Below, piece by piece: positions 44,846-53,554 of a DNA stretch of 64,000 nt. Made by a program: the position numbers and the translations under genes. The DNA comes from Aliiglaciecola sp041538045 (GTDB taxonomy: Bacteria; Pseudomonadota; Gammaproteobacteria; Enterobacterales; Alteromonadaceae). Where the stretch lies: contig NZ_JBGOSE010000015.1 in assembly GCF_041538045.1 (NCBI RefSeq), forward strand, positions 20,383 to 84,382, written 5' to 3'. How positions within the stretch are numbered: the first letter of the stretch is position 1; the number at the start of each line of letters is the position of its first letter. Under the pieces are notes generated by a model. It searched no databases. It was given only the letters and a program-made list of their open reading frames with translations, and was not told the DNA's origin.

Positions 44846-44988
44846 GAAATGATAACTATCACGCTTCAGGCATCGTCAGCATGTATTTTTTGCAAACAGG
44901 AGCAGTAATTCCAAGGATGGATATTTCTTAGGCAATTAGAGTTAACAAACTAACAGAGTAAATAAGCAAAAAACCAAAAGGAAAGAGT

Positions 44989-46242
44989 ATGCAACAGTCT
45001 CTATTTAGGCAAAGCGCTATCGACCATCAAAAGAATAGACTGCATGGTGAGATTTTGCTTATTCCTAGTTCTTCTCATGTTCTGGTTACATTGTTTGTAA
45101 GTGTATGGATTGTTGCTGTTTTTGCATGGTTAGTTACCAGTCATTACGCAAGAAAAGAAAGTGTAGGAGGCTGGCTAGAGCCCCCTAGTGGTGTTGTGAA
45201 AGTATTTCCTGAAACGTCTTCCGGCAGAATTGAGCAAGTTCTGATAGCAGAAGGACAATTGGTTTCCGAGGGCCAAGCTTTAGCTGTAATAGAAGGAGAT
45301 CGTACATTAAGTAGCGGCTCAAGTTTGCAAACAACTTTACTCAGAGAGTACAAAAACCAACGACTCATTATAGAGGCCCAATTAACACGCTCGGAAATCA
45401 TTAACCAAATAGATACAGAGAATATTAAATCCAAATTAGCCGCCTTGCAGGAAGATATTAGCAGGCTTGATGCGCAGATTATGACATTGCAAAAACGCTA
45501 CTCACTGGTCTCTTCGCGTTATCAAAATTATCAATCGATGGGAAAGTCAGGACATATTTCCAGATCAGACCTAGAACAAGTTTTAGAACAAAAGCTGGCG
45601 TTACAAAACCAAAAGCAAGGCCTTCAGCGTGAAAAAATAAGTTTAAATAATGAGATTACGACCACTGAAAATCAGTTATTAACACTACCCCAGAACCAGC
45701 TGGATCACACTAACCAGTTAAAATCCAAGCTTAGTGATCTTGCACTAAAAATAGCTCAGCTAAATGGACAAAGCCGACATGTAATTAAGGCTTCACGGGA
45801 TGGATTAGTATCCAACCTGCTGGCTCAAGTTGGGCAGCAAACGAATCAGAATACGCCATTACTCTCTATCGTTCCCCAAGCAAGTCAGATAGAAGCAAAA
45901 TTATTAGTGCCCGTAAAAGCTATAGGATTTATAGAGCAAGGTCAGCCAATTCAAATTCGCTACGATGCTTTTCCATATCAAAAATTTGGTCTGTATCAGG
46001 GAACAATTACTAGCGTATCTGACGCGGTAGTTTTACCTAATGAAGTGCACAATGCACCGGTAAATATTCAAGAGCCCGCCTATTTAGTACACGCCACTCT
46101 TGATTCACAGTCGGTATCGGCCTATGGAAAGAAACTGAATCTAAAGTCCGGCATGACCCTATCTGCTGATGTGCAATTAGGACAACGAAGTTTATTAGAG
46201 TGGATTTTTGAACCCCTATTAAGCTTGCGGGGAAGAATATAA
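44989..46242 (+). CDS. HlyD family secretion adaptor (peptide exporter)
   Basis: 417 residues: N-terminal membrane helix (VLVTLFVSVWIVAVFAWLV), a barrel-lipoyl half GRIEQVLIAEGQLVSEGQALAVIEG, a long coiled coil (residues 120-235), then KASRDGLVSNLLAQVGQQTNQNTPLLSIVP and the C-terminal barrel. It bridges an inner-membrane ABC transporter to an outer-membrane channel; no TolC gene is adjacent. AAGGAAAG precedes the ATG. The stop overlaps the ABC gene start (TAATG). First gene of the putative graspetide cluster. Confidence 0.93.
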   Translation: MQQSLFRQSAIDHQKNRLHGEILLIPSSSHVLVTLFVSVWIVAVFAWLVTSHYARKESVGGWLEPPSGVVKVFPETSSGRIEQVLIAEGQLVSEGQALAVIEGDRTLSSGSSLQTTLLREYKNQRLIIEAQLTRSEIINQIDTENIKSKLAALQEDISRLDAQIMTLQKRYSLVSSRYQNYQSMGKSGHISRSDLEQVLEQKLALQNQKQGLQREKISLNNEITTTENQLLTLPQNQLDHTNQLKSKLSDLALKIAQLNGQSRHVIKASRDGLVSNLLAQVGQQTNQNTPLLSIVPQASQIEAKLLVPVKAIGFIEQGQPIQIRYDAFPYQKFGLYQGTITSVSDAVVLPNEVHNAPVNIQEPAYLVHATLDSQSVSAYGKKLNLKSGMTLSADVQLGQRSLLEWIFEPLLSLRGRI

Positions 46243-48401
46243 TGAACAGTATTATTTTTCCGCGCCCCGAAGGTTTACTTAATTTTAATGCTGGCCACCC
46301 TTTGCCGTGTGTATTGCAAACGGAAGCATCTGAATGTGGTTTAGCATGCTTAGCGATGGTCAGCGGATTTTATGGTTATGAAATAGATTTAACCAGTATC
46401 CGCAACCGTTTTTCGATTTCAGCCCATGGGGCTACCCTAAAGCAGATAATGCAAATTGCTGGTCAAATGGAATTGTCGCCCCGTGCTCTGCGTCTTGAAA
46501 TGGAACAATTAGCTGAGCTGCAAACTCCCTGTATTTTACATTGGGAATTGAAACACTTTGTTGTATTAAAAAAAGTTACAAAGAATAAAGTCCACATCCA
46601 CGACCCTGCAATAGGAGAGCGGGTATTGGACCTTGGGGAAGTTGACAAGCTTTTTACCGGAGTTGCACTAGAGCTAACACCTACACCAGCTTTTCAGAAA
46701 GGCAAACAAAAAAGAAAATTATCCTTAAGTCACTTTTGGAGTCGAATTACAGGACTAAAACGCAGTTTGGTCATTATTTTGGTTTTGTCTTTATTCATAC
46801 AAGTTTTTGCGCTGGTTCAACCCTACTATATGCAAACCGTTATCGACGATGTCATTTTACGTTCAGATCTTAATTTACTCACCGTTTTAGCATTTGGATT
46901 CGGCTTACTACTGTTGATCGACACTGGCACCTCGTACATTCGTCAAATCGTTATTTTGAATCTATCAAGCCGTTTAAATATACAAATGGCAGCCAATATT
47001 TTTACACACCTTATTCGGTTACCTCTAAATTATTTTAGTAAACGTCATATGGGTGACGTAGTTTCGCGATTTGGCTCATTGCAGAGCATACGAGACCTAT
47101 TAACCACCGGTTTTGTCAATGTATTCGTTGACGGATTAATGGCAATTTTTACTCTTTGGGTGATGTTTTTATACGATAGAAAATTAACGTTTATCGTGCT
47201 AGCCATTGTCTTTCTTTACGCCCTATTACGATACCTTTTCTACAAACCTTTAAGGCGTTTAACTGAAGAAAGTATTGTCTCTTCTGCAAAAGAAAATAGT
47301 CATTTTATGGAGTCTGTGCGAGCTATTCAAACTATAAAATTGTTTGAAAAGGAAACTGACAGACAAAGTCAGTGGCAAAACAAACTGGCTGATGCAATGA
47401 ATAAGGAGATACGTCTACAACGCTGGAATATTGGCTATGATACTGCCAATAAAGTGCTGTTTGGTATAGAGAATATACTGGTCATTTACTTTGCTGCATT
47501 GGCGGTCACCAACAATATGTTGAGTGTGGGGATGCTGTTTGCATTCGTGAGTTATAAAGCCCGTTTTATTAATTCAATGGATAGTCTCATTGAGAAGTGG
47601 ATAGAGTTTCGAATGTTAGAACTCCATTGCGACAGGCTTGCGGATGTTGTTTATACCTCCAAAGATCCTATGGTCAAAGAGTTTAAGAGCCCCAGTTTAT
47701 CTGCCTCAATGCCCGAACACGACAAAATACAGGGTGAAATCAAGCTACAAAATTTAGGGTTTTCATACAGCCAACTAGATACGCCTGTTTTTCAAAATAT
47801 AAGTCATCGTTTTGAAGCCGGTTCGACTATTGCCATTGTTGGAGCAAGTGGCAGCGGCAAAAGTACTTTGATGAAGTGCATGATGGGACTATTGCAACCC
47901 ACCGAGGGGCAAGTTTTTATCGATGGTACAGTACTGCCAAACCTACCTAACTACCGTCATAGCATAGCAGCAGTTATGCAAGATGACGTACTTCTAACGG
48001 GCTCTATTGCTGAAAACATCGCTTGTCTAGCAGCCAATGTCGATATGCAAAAGGTAGTTTATTGTGCCCACCTTGCTTGTATCCACGAGGATATTGCCAA
48101 AACCAGTATGCAATACAACACCTTGGTTGGCGACATGGGAGCTAATTTAAGTGGTGGCCAAAAGCAACGGATTATTCTAGCCAGGGCACTGTATAAATCA
48201 CCTCGCATCTTATTTTTAGATGAAGCCACCAGCCATTTAGATTTGCACAACGAAATGGCAATCAATAACCATATTAAACAGTTATCGATCACACGAATAA
48301 TCATCGCTCACCGCCCGCAAACCATTGCCAGCGCCGATCAGGTATTGAGTTTGGAGAGTGGGCAGTTAAGGGATGTGACTTCGTCGATAAAACAGCCGTA
48401 A
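46242..48401 (+). CDS. Peptidase C39 ABC exporter (leader-cleaving)
   Basis: 719 residues. N-terminal C39 cysteine-protease domain: Gln26 and Cys32 in LQTEASECGLACLAM, His105 in HWELKHFVVL, Asp121 in HIHDPAIG, all intact. Then six membrane helices and the nucleotide-binding domain with Walker A GASGSGKST, signature LSGGQKQR and Walker B ILFLDEATS. Such transporters cut double-glycine-type leaders and export the core peptide. The 61-residue precursor downstream has a suitable GAG leader end. Confidence 0.95.
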   Translation: MNSIIFPRPEGLLNFNAGHPLPCVLQTEASECGLACLAMVSGFYGYEIDLTSIRNRFSISAHGATLKQIMQIAGQMELSPRALRLEMEQLAELQTPCILHWELKHFVVLKKVTKNKVHIHDPAIGERVLDLGEVDKLFTGVALELTPTPAFQKGKQKRKLSLSHFWSRITGLKRSLVIILVLSLFIQVFALVQPYYMQTVIDDVILRSDLNLLTVLAFGFGLLLLIDTGTSYIRQIVILNLSSRLNIQMAANIFTHLIRLPLNYFSKRHMGDVVSRFGSLQSIRDLLTTGFVNVFVDGLMAIFTLWVMFLYDRKLTFIVLAIVFLYALLRYLFYKPLRRLTEESIVSSAKENSHFMESVRAIQTIKLFEKETDRQSQWQNKLADAMNKEIRLQRWNIGYDTANKVLFGIENILVIYFAALAVTNNMLSVGMLFAFVSYKARFINSMDSLIEKWIEFRMLELHCDRLADVVYTSKDPMVKEFKSPSLSASMPEHDKIQGEIKLQNLGFSYSQLDTPVFQNISHRFEAGSTIAIVGASGSGKSTLMKCMMGLLQPTEGQVFIDGTVLPNLPNYRHSIAAVMQDDVLLTGSIAENIACLAANVDMQKVVYCAHLACIHEDIAKTSMQYNTLVGDMGANLSGGQKQRIILARALYKSPRILFLDEATSHLDLHNEMAINNHIKQLSITRIIIAHRPQTIASADQVLSLESGQLRDVTSSIKQP

Positions 48402-48431
48402 ATATCAACCTACTATTTAAGGAAAAATAAC

Positions 48432-48653
48432 ATGGAAAATATGTTGGAGTTGTACCATAACAAGCTATCTAAACGTGAGGCCCAAGTTGCCAATAAAGTG
48501 CGTGAAGGTTTAAGTAACCGAACTATTGCTGAGCAGCTATTTATTAGTGAACGGACGGTGAAGTTTCATTGCACCAACATTTTTAGAAAGTTAGCTATAA
48601 ATAATCGAAAAATGCTGCGGTCATTATTTCCTAATGCCTATGAAACAGCTTAA
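48432..48653 (+). CDS. LuxR-type HTH regulator, DNA-binding domain only
   Basis: 73 residues, almost entirely one GerE/LuxR helix-turn-helix: LSKREAQVANKVREGLSNRTIAEQLFISERTVKFHCTNIFRKL. No receiver or autoinducer domain is present, as in GerE-like small regulators. AAGGAAAA lies a few bases before the ATG, 30 bp after the transporter gene. It probably controls the peptide cluster; a lux-box-like dyad lies immediately after its stop. Confidence 0.9.
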   Translation: MENMLELYHNKLSKREAQVANKVREGLSNRTIAEQLFISERTVKFHCTNIFRKLAINNRKMLRSLFPNAYETA

Positions 48654-48681
48654 AACTGTACCTTAGTACAGTTAACTTTTT
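48654..48681 (+). terminator. Hairpin terminator that also resembles a lux box
   Basis: AACTGTAC-CTTA-GTACAGTT is a perfect dyad that starts right after the regulator's stop and is followed by AACTTTTTG, so it suits an intrinsic terminator. The same 20 bp agree at 14 of 20 positions with the classical lux box ACCTGTAGGATCGTACAGGT. It therefore may also be the operator of the adjacent LuxR-type protein, about 90 bp before the precursor gene. Confidence 0.65.
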
Positions 48682-48760
48682 GAGTATTTTAGCCATACTC
48701 ACAATGTCAGTACATTGAAGTACGACATCTAACCAAAGTAAATATTACAAGGAGAATGAA

Positions 48761-48946
48761 ATGGAACATCCATTCAATACAAAAATGGAACTTACTAATT
48801 TGTCTACAGAGCAAGTCGGAGCGGGTTCACTATCGAATCGACTTCCTATAGAAACAACTAAGCCTATTCGCGCCAAAATTAAACCGCCCATGGAAACCAC
48901 CATGGCGATTGGGGAAGAAGGTGGTAGTTTTGGTAATTGGTTCTAA
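48761..48946 (+). CDS. Putative graspetide (omega-ester peptide) precursor
   Basis: 61 residues with AAGGAG 6 bp before the ATG. Residues 11-22 (LTNLSTEQVGAG) resemble a double-glycine leader end with hydrophobic Val at -4 and Gly at -1; cleavage after Gly22 would give a 39-residue core. The core contains P-I-E-T-T-K-P-I (29-36) and P-M-E-T-T-M-A-I (43-50), a diverged duplication, and TTMAIGEE (46-53). The latter matches the TT-x4-EE macrocyclisation motif of plesiocin-type graspetides, where Thr side chains are esterified to Glu. It ends GGSFGNWF. The ATP-grasp gene follows. Not a marinostatin/microviridin TxxxT..ExxD core. Confidence 0.75.
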   Translation: MEHPFNTKMELTNLSTEQVGAGSLSNRLPIETTKPIRAKIKPPMETTMAIGEEGGSFGNWF

Positions 48947-48986
48947 ATAGGTTTTAGTTCTTGAAAATATCGAGAACGAAACAAAT

Positions 48987-49030
48987 GTAGTGAACTACCA
49001 CTGCGGTGGTTCACTACTTCAAATTTTTTA
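48987..49030 (+). terminator. Partial terminator between precursor and ligase
   Basis: GTAGTGAA and CCAC pair with GTGG and TTCACTAC around a TGCG loop, with a CTA bulge on the left. TTCAAATTTTTT follows. Placed between the precursor stop and the ATP-grasp start, it would let precursor mRNA exceed ligase mRNA, a common arrangement in peptide clusters. Confidence 0.7.
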
Positions 49031-49055
49031 ACTTCGACAAATTACAGGACGTGCT

Positions 49056-49985
49056 ATGTCGGTTGTTATTATTTTAGGTGCCAGCCAAGACTGTCACGCA
49101 CTACATATGCTGCAAACTTGCCACAAATCAGGTATTGAAGCGGCCCTATTCGATACATCACTTTACCCATCGTGTCACAGCATAAGTTGGAACCCAGTGT
49201 TGGCTAAAGGGGGCTTGCGGTTAAACTCAACCTTTTATAAGTTTGAACAAATCAATAGCGTGTTTTGGAGCAGTGTTGGGCCACCTAGTTTAGCAGAAGA
49301 TACCAACCCATCTTTGTACCAAATTGCTATGAGTGATAGCTCAAGTGCTTTGCGCACCTTTTTTGACGAGCGTAGTATTCGCTGGGTCAATTCTTGGCAG
49401 GTGTTTGACTCTCACAAAGTCAAACCAAGACAATTACACAAAGCCGCAACCTCTGGCGCATTGATTCCTCAGACATATATTGGCAACGAAACAGAAGATA
49501 TACTTAGCTTTGCAAAACAATATAAAAAGTTATTGTTTAAACCCGTTTATGGCGGCTCACATGCCACCTTAGTAGATGAAAAACAGCTTAACTCGGAACA
49601 TCTGCAAAAAGTCTTAAAATATGCACCAGTTACCATTCAGCAATATATTGAAGGGACCAATATACGTACTTATGTTATTGGTTCTGAGGTGTTTAGCGCA
49701 GAAATAGTCAGTGACGAGGTGGATTTTAGATTGCATTCAAACCCAATCCATATTCCTACCAAGACTCCGATTAAGGTAGCTCGTCTAGCCAAACGATTAA
49801 CCCAAGCGTTTAAGATGCATTGGACAGCCATAGACTGGCGACGTGATAACCAGGGCAATTACTATTTTTTAGAGGCCAACCCTAGCCCGATGTTTATGCA
49901 CTTCGAGCAAATCACTGGCTATCCAATAACGGAAATGCTTGTGCAAGCCCTTATTCAACCCAGATTTCTCTCAAATGTAGGTTGA
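49056..49985 (+). CDS. ATP-grasp ligase, probable graspetide macrocyclase
   Basis: 309 residues, RimK/MdnC-like. The pre-ATP-grasp domain is followed by WVNSWQVFDSHKVKPRQLHKAA, LLFKPVYGGSHATLVD (ATP-binding Lys and Gly loop), the TIQQYIEGTNIRTYVIG strand, and C-terminal DWRRDNQGNYYFLEANPSP, which carries the Mg-binding Arg, Glu and Asn. FEQITGYPITEMLVQAL closes the fold, as in graspetide ligases. It should join Glu/Asp side chains to Thr/Ser (ester) or Lys (amide) in the precursor. AGGA precedes the ATG. The substrate assignment is by proximity to the TT-x4-EE peptide. Confidence 0.82.
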   Translation: MSVVIILGASQDCHALHMLQTCHKSGIEAALFDTSLYPSCHSISWNPVLAKGGLRLNSTFYKFEQINSVFWSSVGPPSLAEDTNPSLYQIAMSDSSSALRTFFDERSIRWVNSWQVFDSHKVKPRQLHKAATSGALIPQTYIGNETEDILSFAKQYKKLLFKPVYGGSHATLVDEKQLNSEHLQKVLKYAPVTIQQYIEGTNIRTYVIGSEVFSAEIVSDEVDFRLHSNPIHIPTKTPIKVARLAKRLTQAFKMHWTAIDWRRDNQGNYYFLEANPSPMFMHFEQITGYPITEMLVQALIQPRFLSNVG

Positions 49986-50062
49986 ATAAGCCCACAGAAT
50001 TAAGCCATTCAATCAAAGTGTACCTTTATCCATACAAACATGGGGCGGCATACAATTCCTGA

Positions 50063-50167
50063 AACGTTTTAGAGATTAAATCTAAAGTGTATAGTGTTGA
50101 CGGCCAAACAGGACATGATGTGAGCGTTGAAGTCGATTACGCGAAGATCAAACCGATAATAAAATGA
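50063..50167 (+). pseudogene. Possible remnant of a gene 3' end
   Basis: An open stretch of 34 codons with protein-like composition (SKVYSVDGQTGHDVSVEVDY...IKPIIK, stop at 50165) has no convincing start and is preceded in frame by a stop. It runs to 12 bp before the amidohydrolase gene. It reads like the tail of a lost gene, but could be chance. Confidence 0.25.
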
Positions 50168-50179
50168 CAGGAATTCTCA

Positions 50180-53100
50180 ATGAATACACTAAACAGAGGC
50201 GCTAAGATAAGTAATTTACTGCTCAGCATTTCTCTATTGTTTTCTGCACACACTTTTGCTTCCCAACAAGAAAAAACAGATGTAGAAACTGACTCTCCTT
50301 TAGCTGAAAAGCAAGATTGGGATGTACTAAATCCCCCTTTCGAGTTGTCTTCAATCAATATAGATACTGACGAAGTGACTTGGTCTAGTTTAGATATTTC
50401 TCCAGATGGCAAACAAATGGTGTTTGATACCTTAGGAAATATTTTCATTGTTGATAGTCAAGGTGGTAAAGCCACAGCCTTGACTCAAGATTTTGCTTGG
50501 AATATTCACCCCGCCTTTAGCCCTGATGGCAAAAAAATCGCGTTTAGTTCAGACCGCGATGGGTTGTCCAATATTTGGATGATGGATATAGAAAGTGGTG
50601 AACTAAAGCAAATCACCAAAGAAAAAAATAACATAATGCACTCGCCCAAGTGGAGCCCTGATGGACAATATATTCTTGCCACCAAAGGCATAATGTCGAG
50701 CCGCAGTATTCCCGCTGGGGAAATTTGGATGTATCACTATTCTGGTGGCGATGGTATTCAAATCAAAGCTAGAGTTAATGGCAAAAAAGACCAAAAGAAC
50801 ATTGCTGACCCAGCATTTTCCCCGGATGGAAAGTATGTGTACTTTACCCAAGACATTTCAGGTGGTTTCACATTTAGTTATAACCGTGACCCGTTAAAAT
50901 CAGTTTTTGCCATCACCCGTTACGATCTAGAAAGTGGCGATGAAGAAAGGTTTGTCAGTGGCACAGGTGGTGCAATTGTGCCTACCCCCTCCCCTGATGG
51001 TAAACAACTAGCCTTTGTTCGCCGCATCAAAAACAGAACAGCTTTGTTCGTTAAAAATTTAGCTGATGGCAGTGAAAGAGTTTTGTATCAAGCACTTGAG
51101 CGAGATATGCAAGAAGGTTTCGGTAGTGAAGGGTATTTTGCCTATTTCGATTGGACACCTGATTCTGAAAATATTGTGTTTTGGACCGGCGGTAAGTTTC
51201 ATAAACTCAACGTTAATAGCCTCGAAATTGAAGACATTCCTGTATCCTTATCCACTACCGCACAATATGCAGATGCATTGCGCTTTGATGTGGATGTGGC
51301 ACCGGATACATTCGATGTAAAAATGATCCGCTGGGCACAAAAGTCTCCCAACGGGAAATCAATTCTTTATCAAGCTTTGGGGAAGTTATATGTCAAAGAC
51401 TTGAAATCAGGCAAAGTGAAACGCCTAACCAAACAAAATGACCATGATGAATATTTTCCTCGTTATTCCAATGATGGCAAAAAAATTGTCTACACCACAT
51501 GGAATGATCAAGATCTAGGTACCATTAGAGTGGTTTCTGCACGCGGCGGCAGAGGTAAAGTGATTTCCAACAATCCTGGCCATTATGTTGAGCCTAGTTT
51601 TTCCCTCGATGGCGAATTGGTGACTTATCGTAAAACTACAGGAGGTTATTTGCTTTCTCCTAAGTGGTCCGTTGAACCAGGGCTTTATGTAGCTAACCTA
51701 GATGAAAAAACCCACACCCGTATATCTAAAAGTGGTGTTGCCCCGCACTTTGCAGGCACAAATGAGCGTGTTTACTTTACCACTGTCGTAGGCGGTACAG
51801 CTTATACTGAAACTCAGATAGTTAGTGTTGATTTAAACGGCGAAGACAAACGAGAACATTTGTATGGCGCTGACAAAGTTAGTGAATATCGCTTATCCCA
51901 CGATGGAAAATGGATTGCCTTTGTTCATCAGTACAATGCCTATATCGCACCGTTTAAACAAATGGGTAAACGACAAAGCATTGGACCTTCGAGCACGGCA
52001 ACACCGCTTAAACAAGTGTCGAGCCGAGCAGGAGAATACCTTACTTGGTCTCCGGACAATAAAACCCTTTCCTGGTATCACGGCCCTTATTATTTCGAGC
52101 GAGAATTGAAAGATGCTTTCGATTTTATGCCAAATTCACCAGCAACCTTGCCTGAACCTGTTAGTGAGGGAATTAATCTATCATTCAGTCAAAAAGCCGA
52201 TAAACCCGATGGTTACAAAGCTATTGTTGGTGGCACTGTGGTGACCATGCGTGATGCAGATAATCAACAGGAAATCATAGAAAATGCAGTAATACTCATC
52301 AACGATAATAAAATTGAGGCAGTAGGAAAAGCATCTGATATTGAAATCCCAAGTTCAGCTTTAGTGATCGATGCGAAAGGGAAAACCATTATCCCAGGCT
52401 TAATCGATACCCATGCTCATGGCTCACAAGGAAGTAATGAAATTATTCCTCAACAAAATTGGAGTCAATATTCAAATCTAGCATTTGGTGTCACCACGAT
52501 TCACGATCCATCCAATGACACTACCGAGATTTTTTCTGCCTCGGAGTTACAAAAAGCAGGTAAAATTGTCGCACCTCGTATTTATTCTACAGGTACGATT
52601 TTATATGGTGCAGAAGCCCTCGGTTACAAGGCAATTATTAATAGCCTTGCGGATGCCAAATATCACTTACAACGCCTAAAAGATGTAGGCGCAATATCGG
52701 TTAAAAGTTACAATCAACCCCGTCGTGATCAACGCCAACAGGTTTTAACGGCAGCAAAAGAATTGCAAATGATGGTTGTGCCTGAAGGTGGCGGTAAGTT
52801 GCAACAAAACATCACTATGGTAGTCGACGGTCATACTGGTTTGGAACATTCTCTGCCTATTGCCAAAGGTTACAATGATCTAACCACATTATGGTCGGCA
52901 ACAAAGTCGGGATATACCCCAACCTTTATCGTTTCTTATGGAGGCTTGATGGGTGAGGAGTATTGGTACGATCGTACTGAGGTTTGGAAGAACCCACGCT
53001 TAATGCGCTACACACCAGCGTATATTATCGACCGTCGTTCAATTCGTCGACCTACCGCTCCTGACAATCAATATAACCATTTTGATGTTTCGTCTTACGC

Positions 53101-53536
53101 TAAAGAACTTAGAGATAATGGCGTCAGCATTCACATCGGTGGCCATGGTCAACGGGAAGGTTTGGCTGCACATTGGGAACTTTGGTCCATGCAACAAGGT
53201 GGATTCACGCCTTGGGAAGCCCTTAGAGGTGGAACCATTGATGGTGCTAAACATTTAGGCATGGATAAGCAAATAGGCAGCATTGAAGCTGGAAAAGTGG
53301 CCGACTTAGTCGTCATTGATGGTGATGTATTGACCGACATTAGGCGCAGTGAGTATGTTGATTACACGGTAATTAACGGACGCATCTATGCAGCTGCGAG
53401 CATGAACGAAGTCAACAGCAAACAAAAGCGACAAGCATTCTTCTTTGAACAAGATAATCAAAGCTTTATGCCTAAAGAAACTCAGATTAGAGTCCACGAA
53501 AAAGCCAAACAACATAACTGGGTGCACCAGCACTGA
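50180..53536 (+). CDS. Secreted TolB-like propeller / amidohydrolase fusion protein
   Basis: 1118 residues. A signal peptide ends at HTFA. Residues 60-680 contain repeated PD40/TolB blades, seen as recurring SPDGKQMVFDT, SPDGKKIAFSSDRDG, SPDGQYILATKG and SNDGKKIVYTTWND. From about residue 690 there is an amidohydrolase domain (IVGGTVVTMRD; metal site DTHAHG; HTGLEHS; HIGGHGQ; GKVADLVVID). This two-part architecture is widespread in Alteromonadales and is thought to act on peptide-like substrates in the periplasm. It follows the peptide cluster but has its own terminator, and a link to it is not shown. Confidence 0.9.
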   Translation: MNTLNRGAKISNLLLSISLLFSAHTFASQQEKTDVETDSPLAEKQDWDVLNPPFELSSINIDTDEVTWSSLDISPDGKQMVFDTLGNIFIVDSQGGKATALTQDFAWNIHPAFSPDGKKIAFSSDRDGLSNIWMMDIESGELKQITKEKNNIMHSPKWSPDGQYILATKGIMSSRSIPAGEIWMYHYSGGDGIQIKARVNGKKDQKNIADPAFSPDGKYVYFTQDISGGFTFSYNRDPLKSVFAITRYDLESGDEERFVSGTGGAIVPTPSPDGKQLAFVRRIKNRTALFVKNLADGSERVLYQALERDMQEGFGSEGYFAYFDWTPDSENIVFWTGGKFHKLNVNSLEIEDIPVSLSTTAQYADALRFDVDVAPDTFDVKMIRWAQKSPNGKSILYQALGKLYVKDLKSGKVKRLTKQNDHDEYFPRYSNDGKKIVYTTWNDQDLGTIRVVSARGGRGKVISNNPGHYVEPSFSLDGELVTYRKTTGGYLLSPKWSVEPGLYVANLDEKTHTRISKSGVAPHFAGTNERVYFTTVVGGTAYTETQIVSVDLNGEDKREHLYGADKVSEYRLSHDGKWIAFVHQYNAYIAPFKQMGKRQSIGPSSTATPLKQVSSRAGEYLTWSPDNKTLSWYHGPYYFERELKDAFDFMPNSPATLPEPVSEGINLSFSQKADKPDGYKAIVGGTVVTMRDADNQQEIIENAVILINDNKIEAVGKASDIEIPSSALVIDAKGKTIIPGLIDTHAHGSQGSNEIIPQQNWSQYSNLAFGVTTIHDPSNDTTEIFSASELQKAGKIVAPRIYSTGTILYGAEALGYKAIINSLADAKYHLQRLKDVGAISVKSYNQPRRDQRQQVLTAAKELQMMVVPEGGGKLQQNITMVVDGHTGLEHSLPIAKGYNDLTTLWSATKSGYTPTFIVSYGGLMGEEYWYDRTEVWKNPRLMRYTPAYIIDRRSIRRPTAPDNQYNHFDVSSYAKELRDNGVSIHIGGHGQREGLAAHWELWSMQQGGFTPWEALRGGTIDGAKHLGMDKQIGSIEAGKVADLVVIDGDVLTDIRRSEYVDYTVINGRIYAAASMNEVNSKQKRQAFFFEQDNQSFMPKETQIRVHEKAKQHNWVHQH

Positions 53537-53554
53537 GTTAATAGGTAGAAGATA

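Noticed and set aside
48914..48943. Gly54-Gly55 of the precursor as the leader cleavage site
   Set aside because: It would leave only six residues and would separate the TT-x4-EE motif from the exported part; Gly20-Ala-Gly22 fits a leader end better.
48761..48946. Precursor as a microviridin/marinostatin-type peptide
   Set aside because: The core lacks the TxxxTxxxxxExxD arrangement; the spacing fits TT-x4-EE instead.
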